Source: Billgrantia endophytica (lineage in GTDB: Bacteria > Pseudomonadota > Gammaproteobacteria > Pseudomonadales > Halomonadaceae). Taken from it: a stretch of DNA of 64,000 nucleotides. Shown in pieces: positions 34,036-42,998 of this stretch. The translations under genes and the position numbers were made by a program. The DNA is taken from positions 18,558 to 82,557 of the forward strand of contig NZ_PNRF01000046.1 of assembly GCF_002879615.1 (NCBI RefSeq), read 5' to 3'. The notes beneath the pieces are model-generated. The model saw only the letters and a list, made by a program, of their open reading frames with translations. It had not been told where the DNA came from and did not search any database. Numbering within the stretch: position 1 is the stretch's first letter; every line of letters begins with the position of its first letter.

Positions 34036-35162
34036 TCTGCATTCACCTCGGAAAGTGCCGTTGCCAGGCCGGTAGAGAGAAGATCACCGCGCCATCCGGT
34101 CGGCAAGGGGAGAGACTCGCCCTCCAGGTCGGCAGCCACCAGCGCTTCCAGATCACGCCGACGCAGCAGGACTTCCGGGGCCAGGCCCAAGCGCTCGGCC
34201 ACCTCGTTGACGACTCTCTTGAGCGCCTTGAGACGACGCTTGAAGGCCGGCTCCATTGGCGACGACAACACCGGGGGCAGGCTCGATTCCTCTACCTGCT
34301 TCGCCTGTTTCACCATGGCCAGCAGGGTATCGCCATCCCGCTTGATCAGGCTCGGCTTGATCTCGTCGACTTCCGCCAACAGGAAGCGGTTTTCCGGCAT
34401 ACGCTCCGCAATACCGAAAAGCACCCTGTCGCTCACCAACCAGCCCCGCGGCAGGTTACGCCGGCGCGCCTCTCCCTCCCGCCATGTGGTGAGCAGTCGA
34501 TAGGCCTCCGTCTGGCGTGGCGACAGGCGCCATAGCTGGCGATGGCGGCGATACCACTGCCCATCCGTTTCATTGCTGCGCAGCGCCTGGGCCACCAGCT
34601 CACCGCAGTCCTCTTCGAGCCACGCCATGCGACCCAGCCGCTCCAGGGCCTCCCGTTGACATTCCCAAACCTTCAGCAGGAAGACGACATCCAGTGCCGC
34701 ATAGAGGCACTGGGAATCGCTCAGCGGGCGAACCAGCCAGTCTGAACGGGTCTCATCCTTGGGCAGGGTCTCACCTGTCCAGTACTGGACAAGGCGCTGA
34801 TAGCCCATTGCCGCGTCCTCTCCCAGCAGGGATTGGGCGATCTGGGTATCCACCAGGGGTGCCACCGGGCCGTCGGCCCAGTGAGCCAGCACTTCCAGAT
34901 CCTCGCTACTGGCATGCAGCAGCTTGAGAGGCCCCTCCCCAAGCAGCCGGCGGAAGGCGTCGGTGCACTCGACGGCCAGCGGGTCGACCAGCCACGCGGG
35001 ACCGCCCGCCGAGAACTGGATCAGCGCCGGCACCGGGTGAAAGGTCTTCTCGCGGAAGAACTCGGTATCCAGAGCAATGACGGCGGCATCCGCCACCTCG
35101 GCGCAGGCGGCATCCAGTGCCTCCGGCGTATCGATCCAGCGAATATCGGGGGTCAGGGACAT
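34032..35162 (-). CDS. rnd: Ribonuclease D
   Basis: The 376-residue 3'-5' exoribonuclease trims tRNA precursors and other small RNAs. The DEDD active site begins with D32-x-E34 (ALDTEFFREKTFHP); VDTQIAQSLLG and LYAALDVVFLL supply the other acidic residues. An HRDC domain follows from about 210 (YRLLTTWREGEARRRNLPRGWLVSD). The ATG at 35162 (MSLTPDIRW) was chosen because sequence further upstream lies within the recR end. It lies 34 bp downstream of recR. Confidence 0.95.
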   Translation of the reverse strand: MSLTPDIRWIDTPEALDAACAEVADAAVIALDTEFFREKTFHPVPALIQFSAGGPAWLVDPLAVECTDAFRRLLGEGPLKLLHASSEDLEVLAHWADGPVAPLVDTQIAQSLLGEDAAMGYQRLVQYWTGETLPKDETRSDWLVRPLSDSQCLYAALDVVFLLKVWECQREALERLGRMAWLEEDCGELVAQALRSNETDGQWYRRHRQLWRLSPRQTEAYRLLTTWREGEARRRNLPRGWLVSDRVLFGIAERMPENRFLLAEVDEIKPSLIKRDGDTLLAMVKQAKQVEESSLPPVLSSPMEPAFKRRLKALKRVVNEVAERLGLAPEVLLRRRDLEALVAADLEGESLPLPTGWRGDLLSTGLATALSEVNAE

Positions 35163-35196
35163 GCAGGCTTCCAGCTGAATGTGGAGATGGGGATAA

Positions 35197-35802
35197 TCAG
35201 TCGCCGCGAAATGGCAAACGACCATTGAAGGCACGGCTGAGCGTGCCACCGTCGACATATTCCAGTTCGCCGCCCATGGGCACGCCATAGGCGAGGCGTG
35301 ACAGCGTCACGCCGTGCATCGCCAGTTGGGCAGCGATATAGTGGGCCGTCGCCTCTCCCTCCACCGTGGGGTTGGTGGCCAGGATGATCTCCTCGACCCC
35401 TCCCTCGGCCACCCGCGCATCGAGCTGATCCAGGCCGATATCCTCCGGCCCGATGCCATCCAGAGGCGAGAGATGTCCATGGAGCACGAAGTAGCGACCC
35501 TGGAACCCTCCAGCCTCCTCGATGGCCAACTGGTCGGCGGGCGATTCCACCACGCAGAGCAGGGCGTCGTCGCGGCGACGACTGGTACAGATACCGCAGA
35601 GCTCCTCTTCGGTGAGCGTGCGGCAGCGCCGGCAGTAGCCGACTTGTTCCAACGCCACGCTCAATACCTCGGCGAGTCGCCGGCCGCCATCGCGGTCACG
35701 CTCGAGGAGGTGCATGGCCATGCGCTGGGCTGTCTTGGGGCCGACCCCGGGCAATACCCGCAGTGACTCCATCAACCTTTCGACCAGTGGCGAAAAACTC
35801 AT
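35197..35802 (-). CDS. recR: Recombination mediator RecR
   Basis: The 201-residue protein has the helix-hairpin-helix LPGVGPKTAQRMAMHLL at 17-33, the four-cysteine zinc finger C57-C60-C69-C72, and a Toprim domain (CVVESPADQLAIEEAGGFQGRYFVLHGHLSPLDGIGPEDI). RecR acts with RecF and RecO to load RecA on gapped DNA. It sits in the conserved dnaX-ybaB-recR order. Confidence 0.97.
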   Translation of the reverse strand: MSFSPLVERLMESLRVLPGVGPKTAQRMAMHLLERDRDGGRRLAEVLSVALEQVGYCRRCRTLTEEELCGICTSRRRDDALLCVVESPADQLAIEEAGGFQGRYFVLHGHLSPLDGIGPEDIGLDQLDARVAEGGVEEIILATNPTVEGEATAHYIAAQLAMHGVTLSRLAYGVPMGGELEYVDGGTLSRAFNGRLPFRGD

Positions 35803-35823
35803 TGGCAGCCCGCTTCAACAGTC

Positions 35824-36150
35824 TTAGAACGGCATCTTGAAACCCGGCGGCAAATTCAGCCCCGCCGTCGCTTCTTCCATCTTGGCCCGTGAGCTGACTT
35901 CCACCTTGCGTACGGCATCGTTCACCGCGGCGGCCAGCAGATCTTCGAGCAGTTCCTTGTCCTCTTCCATGACGCTGGGATCGATATCGACCTTGCTGAC
36001 GTCATGGCGGCCGTTCATCGTCACCTTGACCATGCCGGCGCCAGCTTCACCGGTGACTTCGGCCTTGGCGACTTCCTCCTGGGCACGCTGCATCTTTTCC
36101 TGCATTTCCTGGGCCTGCTTCATCAAGTTGCCCATTCCGCCTTTCATCAT
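35824..36150 (-). CDS. ybaB: YbaB/EbfC nucleoid-associated protein
   Basis: The 108-residue protein starts MMKGGMGNLMKQAQEMQEKMQRAQEEVAK, the coiled N-terminal helix of the family, followed by GAGMVKVTMNGRHDVSKVDIDPS and the C-terminal EEATAGLNLPPGFKMPF. It forms a dimeric tweezer-like DNA-binding protein. The ATG at 36150 has GAGGGAAAG upstream. It lies between dnaX and recR, as in most proteobacteria. Confidence 0.96.
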   Translation of the reverse strand: MMKGGMGNLMKQAQEMQEKMQRAQEEVAKAEVTGEAGAGMVKVTMNGRHDVSKVDIDPSVMEEDKELLEDLLAAAVNDAVRKVEVSSRAKMEEATAGLNLPPGFKMPF

Positions 36151-36187
36151 GGTCTTTCCCTCTCGAGTGGCAAATGTCACAGTGCTG

Positions 36188-38185
36188 TCAGGCACGGGGC
36201 GCCGTGTCTGCCGGCTTGACGCTGGATTCGATCAGCCGCGCACCAAAGGTCTGCTGCAGCTGGCGTACATGGGGGTCCCGCTCCAGTGCCTCGACCGCCC
36301 GGGCATGATGCGCAGCGGCAATCCGGTCGGCGCGCTGCCGGGGCGTTTCCACCTCCTTCGGCAACGGCCCCGCCTCGATCACCAGCCGCCGGTCTACCCC
36401 GATGCTCTCCAGGGCCTCCTTGACGCGGCGAACGTGGATTTCCGCGTTCATGGCGTCCTGGGACGGGTCGAGGCGCAAGAGCAATCGACGGCCATCGTCA
36501 GCTTCGACCACACAATGCGCCGCCAGGTTGCGCGTCAATCCACCGAGGCCGAGAGAATCGAAACACGTCAGCCAGTCCACGTGCTCGAAGCGTCCTATTC
36601 GAGGGGCCGCCTCGGCGGGCTCGGAAGCGACCGCTTCCGGCACGGCTTCGGCCTGCGGGGCATGGTCCTCGACAGGTTCGGCCTCGACTTCCCGATGCCC
36701 GGGCATGGGCCTGGCCTCCTCCACCACGTCTTGGTCAATCGTCTGTGCGCTGGCAGCTCGTGTGCTGGCAACTTCCCGGGCTGGTTCGATAGCAGTACCG
36801 GACTCGATGACGCGGGGTGACTCGGTGTGGCCCGCGGTTTCCCACGTCTCCCCGGCATCCCGGCCCACCGGCTCGCCTGACGGTTCTTCGGCAGGGCCGG
36901 GTAACGTCGCTTCGGGCAGTTCCTCCCAGGGAGGCGGAGGCCCATCCTCAGCGCGGGGCTCGGGCCCGGCATGCCTGGATTCAGGCGCCGGGCTCGGCTC
37001 GACCCGACCTGCCGGAGGACGGTTTTCGTCCCTGCCGGCATCGCCACGCAACGGCAACGGCGTCCTGGCCGGCTGCGGCACCCCCTGGGGACGAAACGCC
37101 AGCATGCGCAACAGCGTCATTTCCAGGGCGGTACGCAGGTCGGGGGCGTGTTCCATGTCACCGCGCCCCTGAATGCCGATCTGGTAATAGAGCTGAATGT
37201 CCTCGGCGGTGAAACGCGCCGCGAGCGCCAGCAGGGCATCACGGTCGCCATGCCCGTTGTCGACCGCACCAGGCACCATCTGCGCCACCGCCAGGCGATG
37301 CAGCACACCGGTGATGTCATCCAGAACCGCCGCAAAGTCAGGCCCCTGCTCGGCCAGTTGCGAGACTTCCTGCAAGACCCGGGCGGCGTCCACGTCCGCC
37401 AGGGCTCTGACCAGCGCCAGCACATGGCGATGGTCGAGCGTGCCGAGCATGGCCGCCACGTCGGTGTGATTCACCCGCCCCTGACCAAAGGCGATGGCCT
37501 GGTCGGTCAGGCTCATGGCGTCACGCATGGACCCATCGGCAGCCTTGCCGAGCAACCACAGCGCGCTCTCCTCGAAGCCCACCCGCTCGGCCTCGAGGAC
37601 TTTCGCCAGATGCTCGACGATGCGCTCCGGCGGCATGTTTTTCAAGGTGAACTGCAGGCAGCGGGACAGCACCGTGGGCGGCAGTTTCTGGGGATCGGTC
37701 GTTGCCAGCAGAAACTTCACATGCGGAGGCGGCTCTTCCAGGGTCTTGAGCAGCGCATTGAAGCTGCTGGTGGAGAGCATGTGCACCTCATCGATGAGGT
37801 ATACCTTGTAGCGCCCCCGGGTCGGTGCGTACTGCACGTTGTCGAGCAGTTCCCGGGTGTCTTCCACCTTGGTGCGCGACGCCGCATCCACCTCGATCAG
37901 GTCGACGAAGCGCCCCTCGTCGATGGCACGGCAGCTATCGCACTCACCGCAGGGGGTAGAGGTCACCGCCTCGTCACCATGGCCATTGGCCGTACAGTTC
38001 AGGCACTTGGCGAGGATCCTTGCCAGGGTGGTCTTGCCGACCCCTCGCGTGCCGGTGAAGAGATAGGCATGGTGAAGACGCCCCTGATCCAGGGCATTGA
38101 CCAGGGCACGCTGGACGTGCTCCTGGCCGACCAGTTCATGGAAAGTGCGCGGCCGCCACTTGCGGGCCAGAACCTGATAGCTCAT
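36188..38185 (-). CDS. dnaX: DNA polymerase III subunit tau/gamma
   Basis: The 665-residue clamp-loader subunit has Walker A GTRGVGKT at 45-52, the zinc-binding cysteines CLNC (61-64) and CGECDSC (79-85), DEVHMLS, LATTDPQKLP, and the sensor-1 and lid domains to about 370, followed by a Pro/Glu-rich linker and the C-terminal tau domain that contacts polymerase alpha. The MSYQVLARKWRPRTF start at 38185 is standard. No A-rich slippery heptamer like the Escherichia coli A-AAA-AAG is seen in the linker, so a short gamma form by frameshifting is not predicted. Confidence 0.97.
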   Translation of the reverse strand: MSYQVLARKWRPRTFHELVGQEHVQRALVNALDQGRLHHAYLFTGTRGVGKTTLARILAKCLNCTANGHGDEAVTSTPCGECDSCRAIDEGRFVDLIEVDAASRTKVEDTRELLDNVQYAPTRGRYKVYLIDEVHMLSTSSFNALLKTLEEPPPHVKFLLATTDPQKLPPTVLSRCLQFTLKNMPPERIVEHLAKVLEAERVGFEESALWLLGKAADGSMRDAMSLTDQAIAFGQGRVNHTDVAAMLGTLDHRHVLALVRALADVDAARVLQEVSQLAEQGPDFAAVLDDITGVLHRLAVAQMVPGAVDNGHGDRDALLALAARFTAEDIQLYYQIGIQGRGDMEHAPDLRTALEMTLLRMLAFRPQGVPQPARTPLPLRGDAGRDENRPPAGRVEPSPAPESRHAGPEPRAEDGPPPPWEELPEATLPGPAEEPSGEPVGRDAGETWETAGHTESPRVIESGTAIEPAREVASTRAASAQTIDQDVVEEARPMPGHREVEAEPVEDHAPQAEAVPEAVASEPAEAAPRIGRFEHVDWLTCFDSLGLGGLTRNLAAHCVVEADDGRRLLLRLDPSQDAMNAEIHVRRVKEALESIGVDRRLVIEAGPLPKEVETPRQRADRIAAAHHARAVEALERDPHVRQLQQTFGARLIESSVKPADTAPRA

Positions 38186-38493
38186 GCAGCGCGGAATCCT
38201 TGCAGCTGGGCTGGCTGGCAGCCGATCAGAATGTGTCAGCACTGCCGAGCGAACAACCGGGCAGTGCCGACCACGAAAGCAAACGACCATTCTACCGACT
38301 GTGGGCATCGTCGCAAAGCGCCGCTACTGTCATCGCCTACCGCAACGGCGCCCCAGCGAGGCCAAGGTGCGCTGACGCTACCACCCGGCCGCCTTCGGCT
38401 GCCCGCATCGAGAGGATCACGCCTTGGCGAAGCAGCAGGCAGGCTGTGGTAGCATGTGTTGAGTATTTTCGACACCAGACAGCTGGAGCCACC
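38186..38493. other. Intergenic region between divergent dnaX and the FAD oxidoreductase
   Basis: These 308 bases should contain both promoters. A 4.5S/SRP RNA, found near dnaX in some pseudomonads, was looked for; its conserved GGUCAGG...GGAAGC core is absent. No tRNA fold or clear promoter hexamers were recognised. Confidence 0.5.
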
Positions 38494-39780
38494 ATGCCAA
38501 CCCCTCGCTGCGACTCCTACTATTCGGCCACCATCCATCAGGAGTCCGACTATCCCGGGCTGACGGGAGAGCATCGGGTCGATGTCGCCATCATCGGCGG
38601 AGGCTTCACTGGCGTGGCCACGGCCGTGGAGCTGACCGAACGGGGTTATCGGGTCGCCATCGTCGAGGCCAACAAGATCGGCTGGGGAGCCAGCGGCCGT
38701 AATGGCGGCCAGGTCACCGGCAGCCTGTCGGGTGAGGCAGCCATGCGCAAGCAGATGCGCCAACGGCTGGGTGAAGGCGCCGATGACTTCGTCTGGGACC
38801 TGCGGTGGCGTGGCCAGCGCCTCATCCGCCAGCGGGTCGAGCGGTATGGCATCGTCTGTGACCTCAAGCGGGGTCATCTACAGGCGGCCTGGAAACCTTC
38901 CCACATGAAGGCGCTGCACGCCGACTACGATGCCTGCCAGGCACGGGGAATGGAAAGCGATGTCGAACTGCTCGATGCGGGACGCGTCCGCGAGTATCTA
39001 CCGACCGATTGCTACCACGGTGGCTTGCTCAACCGCTACAACCTGCACCTGCACCCGCTCAACCTGTGCCTCGGCGAGGCGCGTGCCGCCGCCGACGGGG
39101 GAGCGCTGATCTTCGAACACTCACCGGTAGAGCATATCGACCATGGACCGAACCCGGCGGTGATGACCGCCATGGGCGTGGTTCACGCCGACCGCGTGCT
39201 GCTGGCCGGTAATGCCTACCATCGCCTGGAACGCCGCCGGCTAGGGGGCAAGCTGTTTCCGGCCTCGCTGGGAATCGTTGCCACCGAACCGCTGGGGGAA
39301 CTGGCCAATGCCATCAACCCCCATGACCTGGCCGTCTATGACTGCCGTTTCGTACTCGACTACTATCGCCTGACCGCCGACGGGCGCCTGCTCTTCGGAG
39401 GCGGCGCCAACTACTCCGGCAAGGACTCTTCGGATATCGCCGCGGAGCTGCGACCACGCCTGGAAGCCACCTTCCCCCGGCTCAAGGGGGTGAGGGTGGA
39501 TTTCGCCTGGCAGGGCATGGCCGGCATCGTGGTCAACCGAATCCCGATGCTCGGTCAGCTCTCCGACAACGTCTACTACGCACAGGGCTACTCCGGCCAC
39601 GGCATCGCGACCTCGCACATCGTCGGCGAGATCATGGCCAAGGCCATCGCCGGCCACATGGAGGAGTTCGATACCTTCGCCGCCTGCCGTCATATCAAGG
39701 TGCCGTTCGGCGAGAGGCTGGGCAACCCGCTGCTCGCCGCCGGCATGTGGTACTACCAACTGCTGGAAAAGCTGCGCTGA
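38494..39780 (+). CDS. FAD-dependent amine oxidoreductase (PuuB/OrdL-like)
   Basis: The 428-residue flavoprotein has the dinucleotide fold VAIIGGGFTGVATAVEL at 31-47, GWGASGRNGGQVTGSL near 66-81, and the C-terminal NRIPMLGQLSDNVYYAQGYSGHG pattern of the DAO family. It is most like gamma-glutamylputrescine oxidases and related OrdL proteins, which oxidise secondary amines or amino acids. GGAG precedes the ATG. It converges with the LysR gene 16 bp away. Its position beside the aminotransferase operon suggests it handles an amine or amino acid related to that pathway, but this is only suggested by proximity. Confidence 0.88.
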   Translation: MPTPRCDSYYSATIHQESDYPGLTGEHRVDVAIIGGGFTGVATAVELTERGYRVAIVEANKIGWGASGRNGGQVTGSLSGEAAMRKQMRQRLGEGADDFVWDLRWRGQRLIRQRVERYGIVCDLKRGHLQAAWKPSHMKALHADYDACQARGMESDVELLDAGRVREYLPTDCYHGGLLNRYNLHLHPLNLCLGEARAAADGGALIFEHSPVEHIDHGPNPAVMTAMGVVHADRVLLAGNAYHRLERRRLGGKLFPASLGIVATEPLGELANAINPHDLAVYDCRFVLDYYRLTADGRLLFGGGANYSGKDSSDIAAELRPRLEATFPRLKGVRVDFAWQGMAGIVVNRIPMLGQLSDNVYYAQGYSGHGIATSHIVGEIMAKAIAGHMEEFDTFAACRHIKVPFGERLGNPLLAAGMWYYQLLEKLR

Positions 39781-39796
39781 GGAGCGCCCAGACGCC

Positions 39797-40765
39797 TCAG
39801 GCGCCTTCGAAACCCGTACCCGGTGACATGGGATAATTGACACTGCAGCCAGCGCCACCGGCGTAGTCCGCCAGCAGCCCCCGGCCCCGCTCGCGAATGA
39901 AATCCAGCACCTTGGCGCGCTTCCAGTCGTCGCGATAGACCAGTCCGAAGCTGAACTCCATGGTGGGGGTAAAGGGGCGCATGACCACACCATCCCGATG
40001 CGACAGCTGATCGCGGGCGGTGATTGGATTCATCACCGTGAGTCCGACGTGGTTGGCCACCAGTGCGGCAATGGTACCGATATTGGCTTCGGTCTTGCCG
40101 GCGATCTGGATGTTGTGGCGCGTCGTCAGCTCCAGCAGCGGATTGGTGCTGATACTGGGCTGGTTACTGATCACCAGGTGCTGGTCGCGGAGGTCGGCCA
40201 CGTCGATGACCTCGCGCTGGCTCAATGGGTGGCCCGCCGGCAGCAGGCAAAGCGCTCGGGTGGTCAGCCACGACTCCACCTGCAGCAGACGGGAAGCGAC
40301 CGGCAAGGTCACGAAGCCGATATCGGCATGACTCGACTCCACGGCGAGCTGCACCTCATGGCTCGACATCATGTCCAGGCTGATACTGAACCGTCGATTC
40401 TCCTCCAGCAGTGCCGCGACGAGGCGCGGCACGAAGCCGAACGACAGGCCGGGAATGGCGGCGATCCTGAGCCGGGAGGTCCCGAACTCCTTGAGCGCCA
40501 GCACGCTGTGACGCAGCTCCTCGATATTGCCCATCAACCGCAGGATCTCGTCATAGAGTTCCCTGGCTTCCGGCGTCACGATCAGCCGGTTCTTTTCCCT
40601 CAGGAAAAGCTGCATGCCCAGGTTCCGCTCGAGCTGGGCCAGCGACCGACTCACCCCCGATTGCGTGATGCCCAGCGTTCGCGCCGCCTGCGACGCCGTT
40701 CCGACCTCGTACAGGGTCTTGAAAACCGCCAATGCCTTGAGCGAGTGAATGTTGACGTCAGCCAT
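39797..40765 (-). CDS. LysR family transcriptional regulator
   Basis: The 322-residue protein has the winged HTH at about 5-65 (LKALAVFKTLYEVGTASQAARTLGITQSGVSRSLAQLERNLGMQLF) and a periplasmic-binding-protein-like effector domain (LRIAAIPGLSFGFVPRLVAALL onward). The ATG at 40765 gives MADVNIHSLK. It is divergent from the aminotransferase-CoA-transferase-deacylase-thiolase operon, as LysR activators usually are, so the operon's amino-acid substrate or an intermediate is its likely ligand. A 12-bp palindrome lies in the shared intergenic region. Confidence 0.93.
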   Translation of the reverse strand: MADVNIHSLKALAVFKTLYEVGTASQAARTLGITQSGVSRSLAQLERNLGMQLFLREKNRLIVTPEARELYDEILRLMGNIEELRHSVLALKEFGTSRLRIAAIPGLSFGFVPRLVAALLEENRRFSISLDMMSSHEVQLAVESSHADIGFVTLPVASRLLQVESWLTTRALCLLPAGHPLSQREVIDVADLRDQHLVISNQPSISTNPLLELTTRHNIQIAGKTEANIGTIAALVANHVGLTVMNPITARDQLSHRDGVVMRPFTPTMEFSFGLVYRDDWKRAKVLDFIRERGRGLLADYAGGAGCSVNYPMSPGTGFEGA

Positions 40766-40872
40766 GATCAAAACTCATCGAATTCGATAAAAACATCATA
40801 TATTGAAATATCTTGCCTCCGCTACCTAGACTGTTGACATACCTGACCAAACACAAAAAACGGAATCATGCG
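40766..40872. promoter_or_regulatory. Divergent LysR/aminotransferase promoter region with palindrome
   Basis: This AT-rich intergenic stretch contains the perfect palindrome ATCGAATTCGAT (40777-40788). A possible promoter for the plus-strand operon is TTGAAA at 40803-40808 and TAGACT at 40827-40832 with an 18-bp spacer. LysR activators typically bind just upstream of such a -35 element. Confidence 0.5.
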
Positions 40873-42243
40873 ATGACCACCTCTCCGCTGTTCTACCAGG
40901 CCGGGCCCGCCCTGCCGGAAGTCAGCCATGCCGACGGGGTCTACCTGTGGGACGAGCACGGCAATGAATACCTGGATGGCTGCTCAGGCGCCATCGCCTG
41001 CAACCTGGGCCACGGTCGCACCGACATCCGCGATGCCATGGTGGCCCAGCTCGACCGGGTCGCCTTCACGTATCGCACCCAGTTCGAGAATGCCCCCGCC
41101 GTGGCCCTGGCCGAGGCCCTGGTCGAACTCACCGATGGGGCGCTGGAAAAGGTGTTCTTCGTCTCCAGCGGCTCCGAGGCGGTGGAATCCGCGCTCAAGC
41201 TTGCCCGCCAGTACTTCGTCGCTACCGGCCAGCCACAGCGCCGCCGCTTCGTCTCTCTTCGCCCTTCCTACCACGGCAGCACCCTCGGCGCGCTCGGGGT
41301 CACCGGCTACCAGCCGCTGGAAGCTCCCTTCGCCGATATCACCAGCGCCTCGCTCAAGGTGCCAGGCCCCGACTTCTATCGCCACACGGATGCCGACGAC
41401 GCCAGCCACGTGGAACGCGTGCTGGCCGAAACCCGTGCCGCCATCGAGGCAGCCGACCCCGGCGCCATCATCGCCTTCGTGCTGGAACCCGTGGGCGGCG
41501 CCAGCACCGGCGCGCGGATGCTCGACCGCCGCTACCTCGAAGGCATCCGTGCCCTGTGCGACGAGTTCGGCTGCCTGCTGATCCTCGATGAAGTGCTCAC
41601 CGGCATTGGCCGGACCGGCACCTGGTTCGCCTACCAGCACTACGGCGTCACGCCCGATCTGCTGACCACCGCCAAGGGGCTGGGCGCCGGCTATTACCCG
41701 GTGGGGGCGGTTCTCGCCCGTGAGCACATCGTGAATGCGGTGATGGAGTCGGGCGGTTTCCAGCACGGCCACACTTACGCAGGCAATCCGCTGGCCTGCG
41801 CCACCGGCCTGGCGGTGCTCGAGGCGATTCGCCGTGAGCGGTTACTGGCCAACGTGGCCGAACGTGGCAGGCGGCTCGAGGCCGGGCTCAAGGCACTGCA
41901 GGCCCGCTTCCCCTGGATGGGCGACGTGCGCGGCCTGGGCCTGCTTTGGGGGGTGGAACTGGTCGCCGACCCGCGGACCAGGACCCCCTTTCCCGCCGCG
42001 GAGAATCAGTTCGCCCGAATGACCGCGCTCGCCAAGGAGGAGGGGCTGTTGATCTACCCTCGTCGAACGCTCGATGGGCTTGCGGGCGACCACTTCCTGG
42101 TGACACCGCCGCTGACCATCGATGCGCAGGACCTGGAAATACTGCTCGCACGACTCGAGCGGGCGCTGACCCGCCTCGACGCCGAGGTCACGGCACCGGG
42201 CGCCACCCGAGAGCGGCTCGGCACCGCCTCCATGTCGCCCTGA
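40873..42243 (+). CDS. Class III aminotransferase, YodT-like (beta-amino acid candidate)
   Basis: The 456-residue PLP enzyme has SSGSEAVESALKLARQY at 98-114, Asp239 in LILDEVLTGIGRTG, and the PLP lysine Lys268 in LLTTAKGLGAGYYPVGAV. This subgroup acts on omega- or beta-amino groups instead of alpha-amino acids. It heads a tightly packed operon with CoA-transferase A, CoA-transferase B and an M20 deacylase, the same four genes in the same order as Bacillus subtilis yodT-yodS-yodR-yodQ. A role in converting a beta-amino acid to a beta-keto acid is inferred. The ATG at 40873 was chosen; the in-frame extension upstream lies in the promoter. Confidence 0.88.
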   Translation: MTTSPLFYQAGPALPEVSHADGVYLWDEHGNEYLDGCSGAIACNLGHGRTDIRDAMVAQLDRVAFTYRTQFENAPAVALAEALVELTDGALEKVFFVSSGSEAVESALKLARQYFVATGQPQRRRFVSLRPSYHGSTLGALGVTGYQPLEAPFADITSASLKVPGPDFYRHTDADDASHVERVLAETRAAIEAADPGAIIAFVLEPVGGASTGARMLDRRYLEGIRALCDEFGCLLILDEVLTGIGRTGTWFAYQHYGVTPDLLTTAKGLGAGYYPVGAVLAREHIVNAVMESGGFQHGHTYAGNPLACATGLAVLEAIRRERLLANVAERGRRLEAGLKALQARFPWMGDVRGLGLLWGVELVADPRTRTPFPAAENQFARMTALAKEEGLLIYPRRTLDGLAGDHFLVTPPLTIDAQDLEILLARLERALTRLDAEVTAPGATRERLGTASMSP

Positions 42244-42296
42244 CGATATCCCAACAGCCCCTGGCCGAGCCAGAATGACAACAGGCTATTTCCCAC

Positions 42297-42998
42297 ATGA
42301 CGCTTCTCAACAACAAGTTCCAGGCCGTCGAAGAGGCCGTTGCCCGTATTCCCGACGGGGCCTCGATCATGGTCGGCGGCTTCGGTTCACCGGGCACGCC
42401 CTTCGCCCTGATCGACGAGTTGCTGGCCCAGGGTCAGCGCGGCCTCACCCTGATCAAGAATGACGCCAACGAGCCGGGCATCGGCATCAGCCGACTGATC
42501 GAAGCCGGCCGCGTCAACCGCTTGATCACCTCCCATATCGGCCTCAATCGCCTCGCCATCGAGGCAATGAACCGGGAAGAGCTTTCGGTGGAGATGCATC
42601 CCCAGGGACTGCTGGCAGAGAAGATTCGCAGTGCGGGAGCAGGCCACTACGGCTTCCTGACCGATATCGGCCTGGGCACCGAGATCGCCGGCAAGCGCCG
42701 CGAGATCGAGTGCGAGGACCGGACCTGGGCCATCGAGCCCGCCCTGTACGCCGACTTCGCCCTGGTTCATGCCGAACAGGCCGACCGCTACGGCAACCTG
42801 ATCTATCGCGGCACCGCCAGCAATTTCAATCCACTGATGGCCATGGCGGCGGAACACGTCATCGCCCAGGCCTATCGGGTCGCGGAGCCCGGTTCGCTGG
42901 CCCTGGAAAGCATCCACACCCCCTGCGCCTTCATCAGCCAGGTGGTCCAGATAACCGAAGCCACCAGCGAGCAGGGGAGGCGCCACCATGCCGTCTGA
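42297..42998 (+). CDS. 3-oxoacid CoA-transferase subunit A (YodS-like)
   Basis: The 233-residue protein is a family I CoA-transferase alpha subunit: AVARIPDGASIMVGGFGSPGTP at 14-35, LTLIKNDA, EMHPQGLLAEKIR, GTEIAGKRREIE and LYADFALVHAEQADRYGNLIYRGTASNFNPLMA. With subunit B it moves CoA from an acyl-CoA donor to a 3-oxo acid. Its end overlaps the start of subunit B by 11 bp. Relatives act on acetoacetate, 3-oxoadipate and, in the yod operon, a proposed beta-lysine-derived keto acid. Confidence 0.92.
   Translation: MTLLNNKFQAVEEAVARIPDGASIMVGGFGSPGTPFALIDELLAQGQRGLTLIKNDANEPGIGISRLIEAGRVNRLITSHIGLNRLAIEAMNREELSVEMHPQGLLAEKIRSAGAGHYGFLTDIGLGTEIAGKRREIECEDRTWAIEPALYADFALVHAEQADRYGNLIYRGTASNFNPLMAMAAEHVIAQAYRVAEPGSLALESIHTPCAFISQVVQITEATSEQGRRHHAV

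Noticed and set aside
38186..38493. Possible 4.5S RNA gene near dnaX
   Set aside because: The conserved SRP RNA core sequence is absent on both strands.
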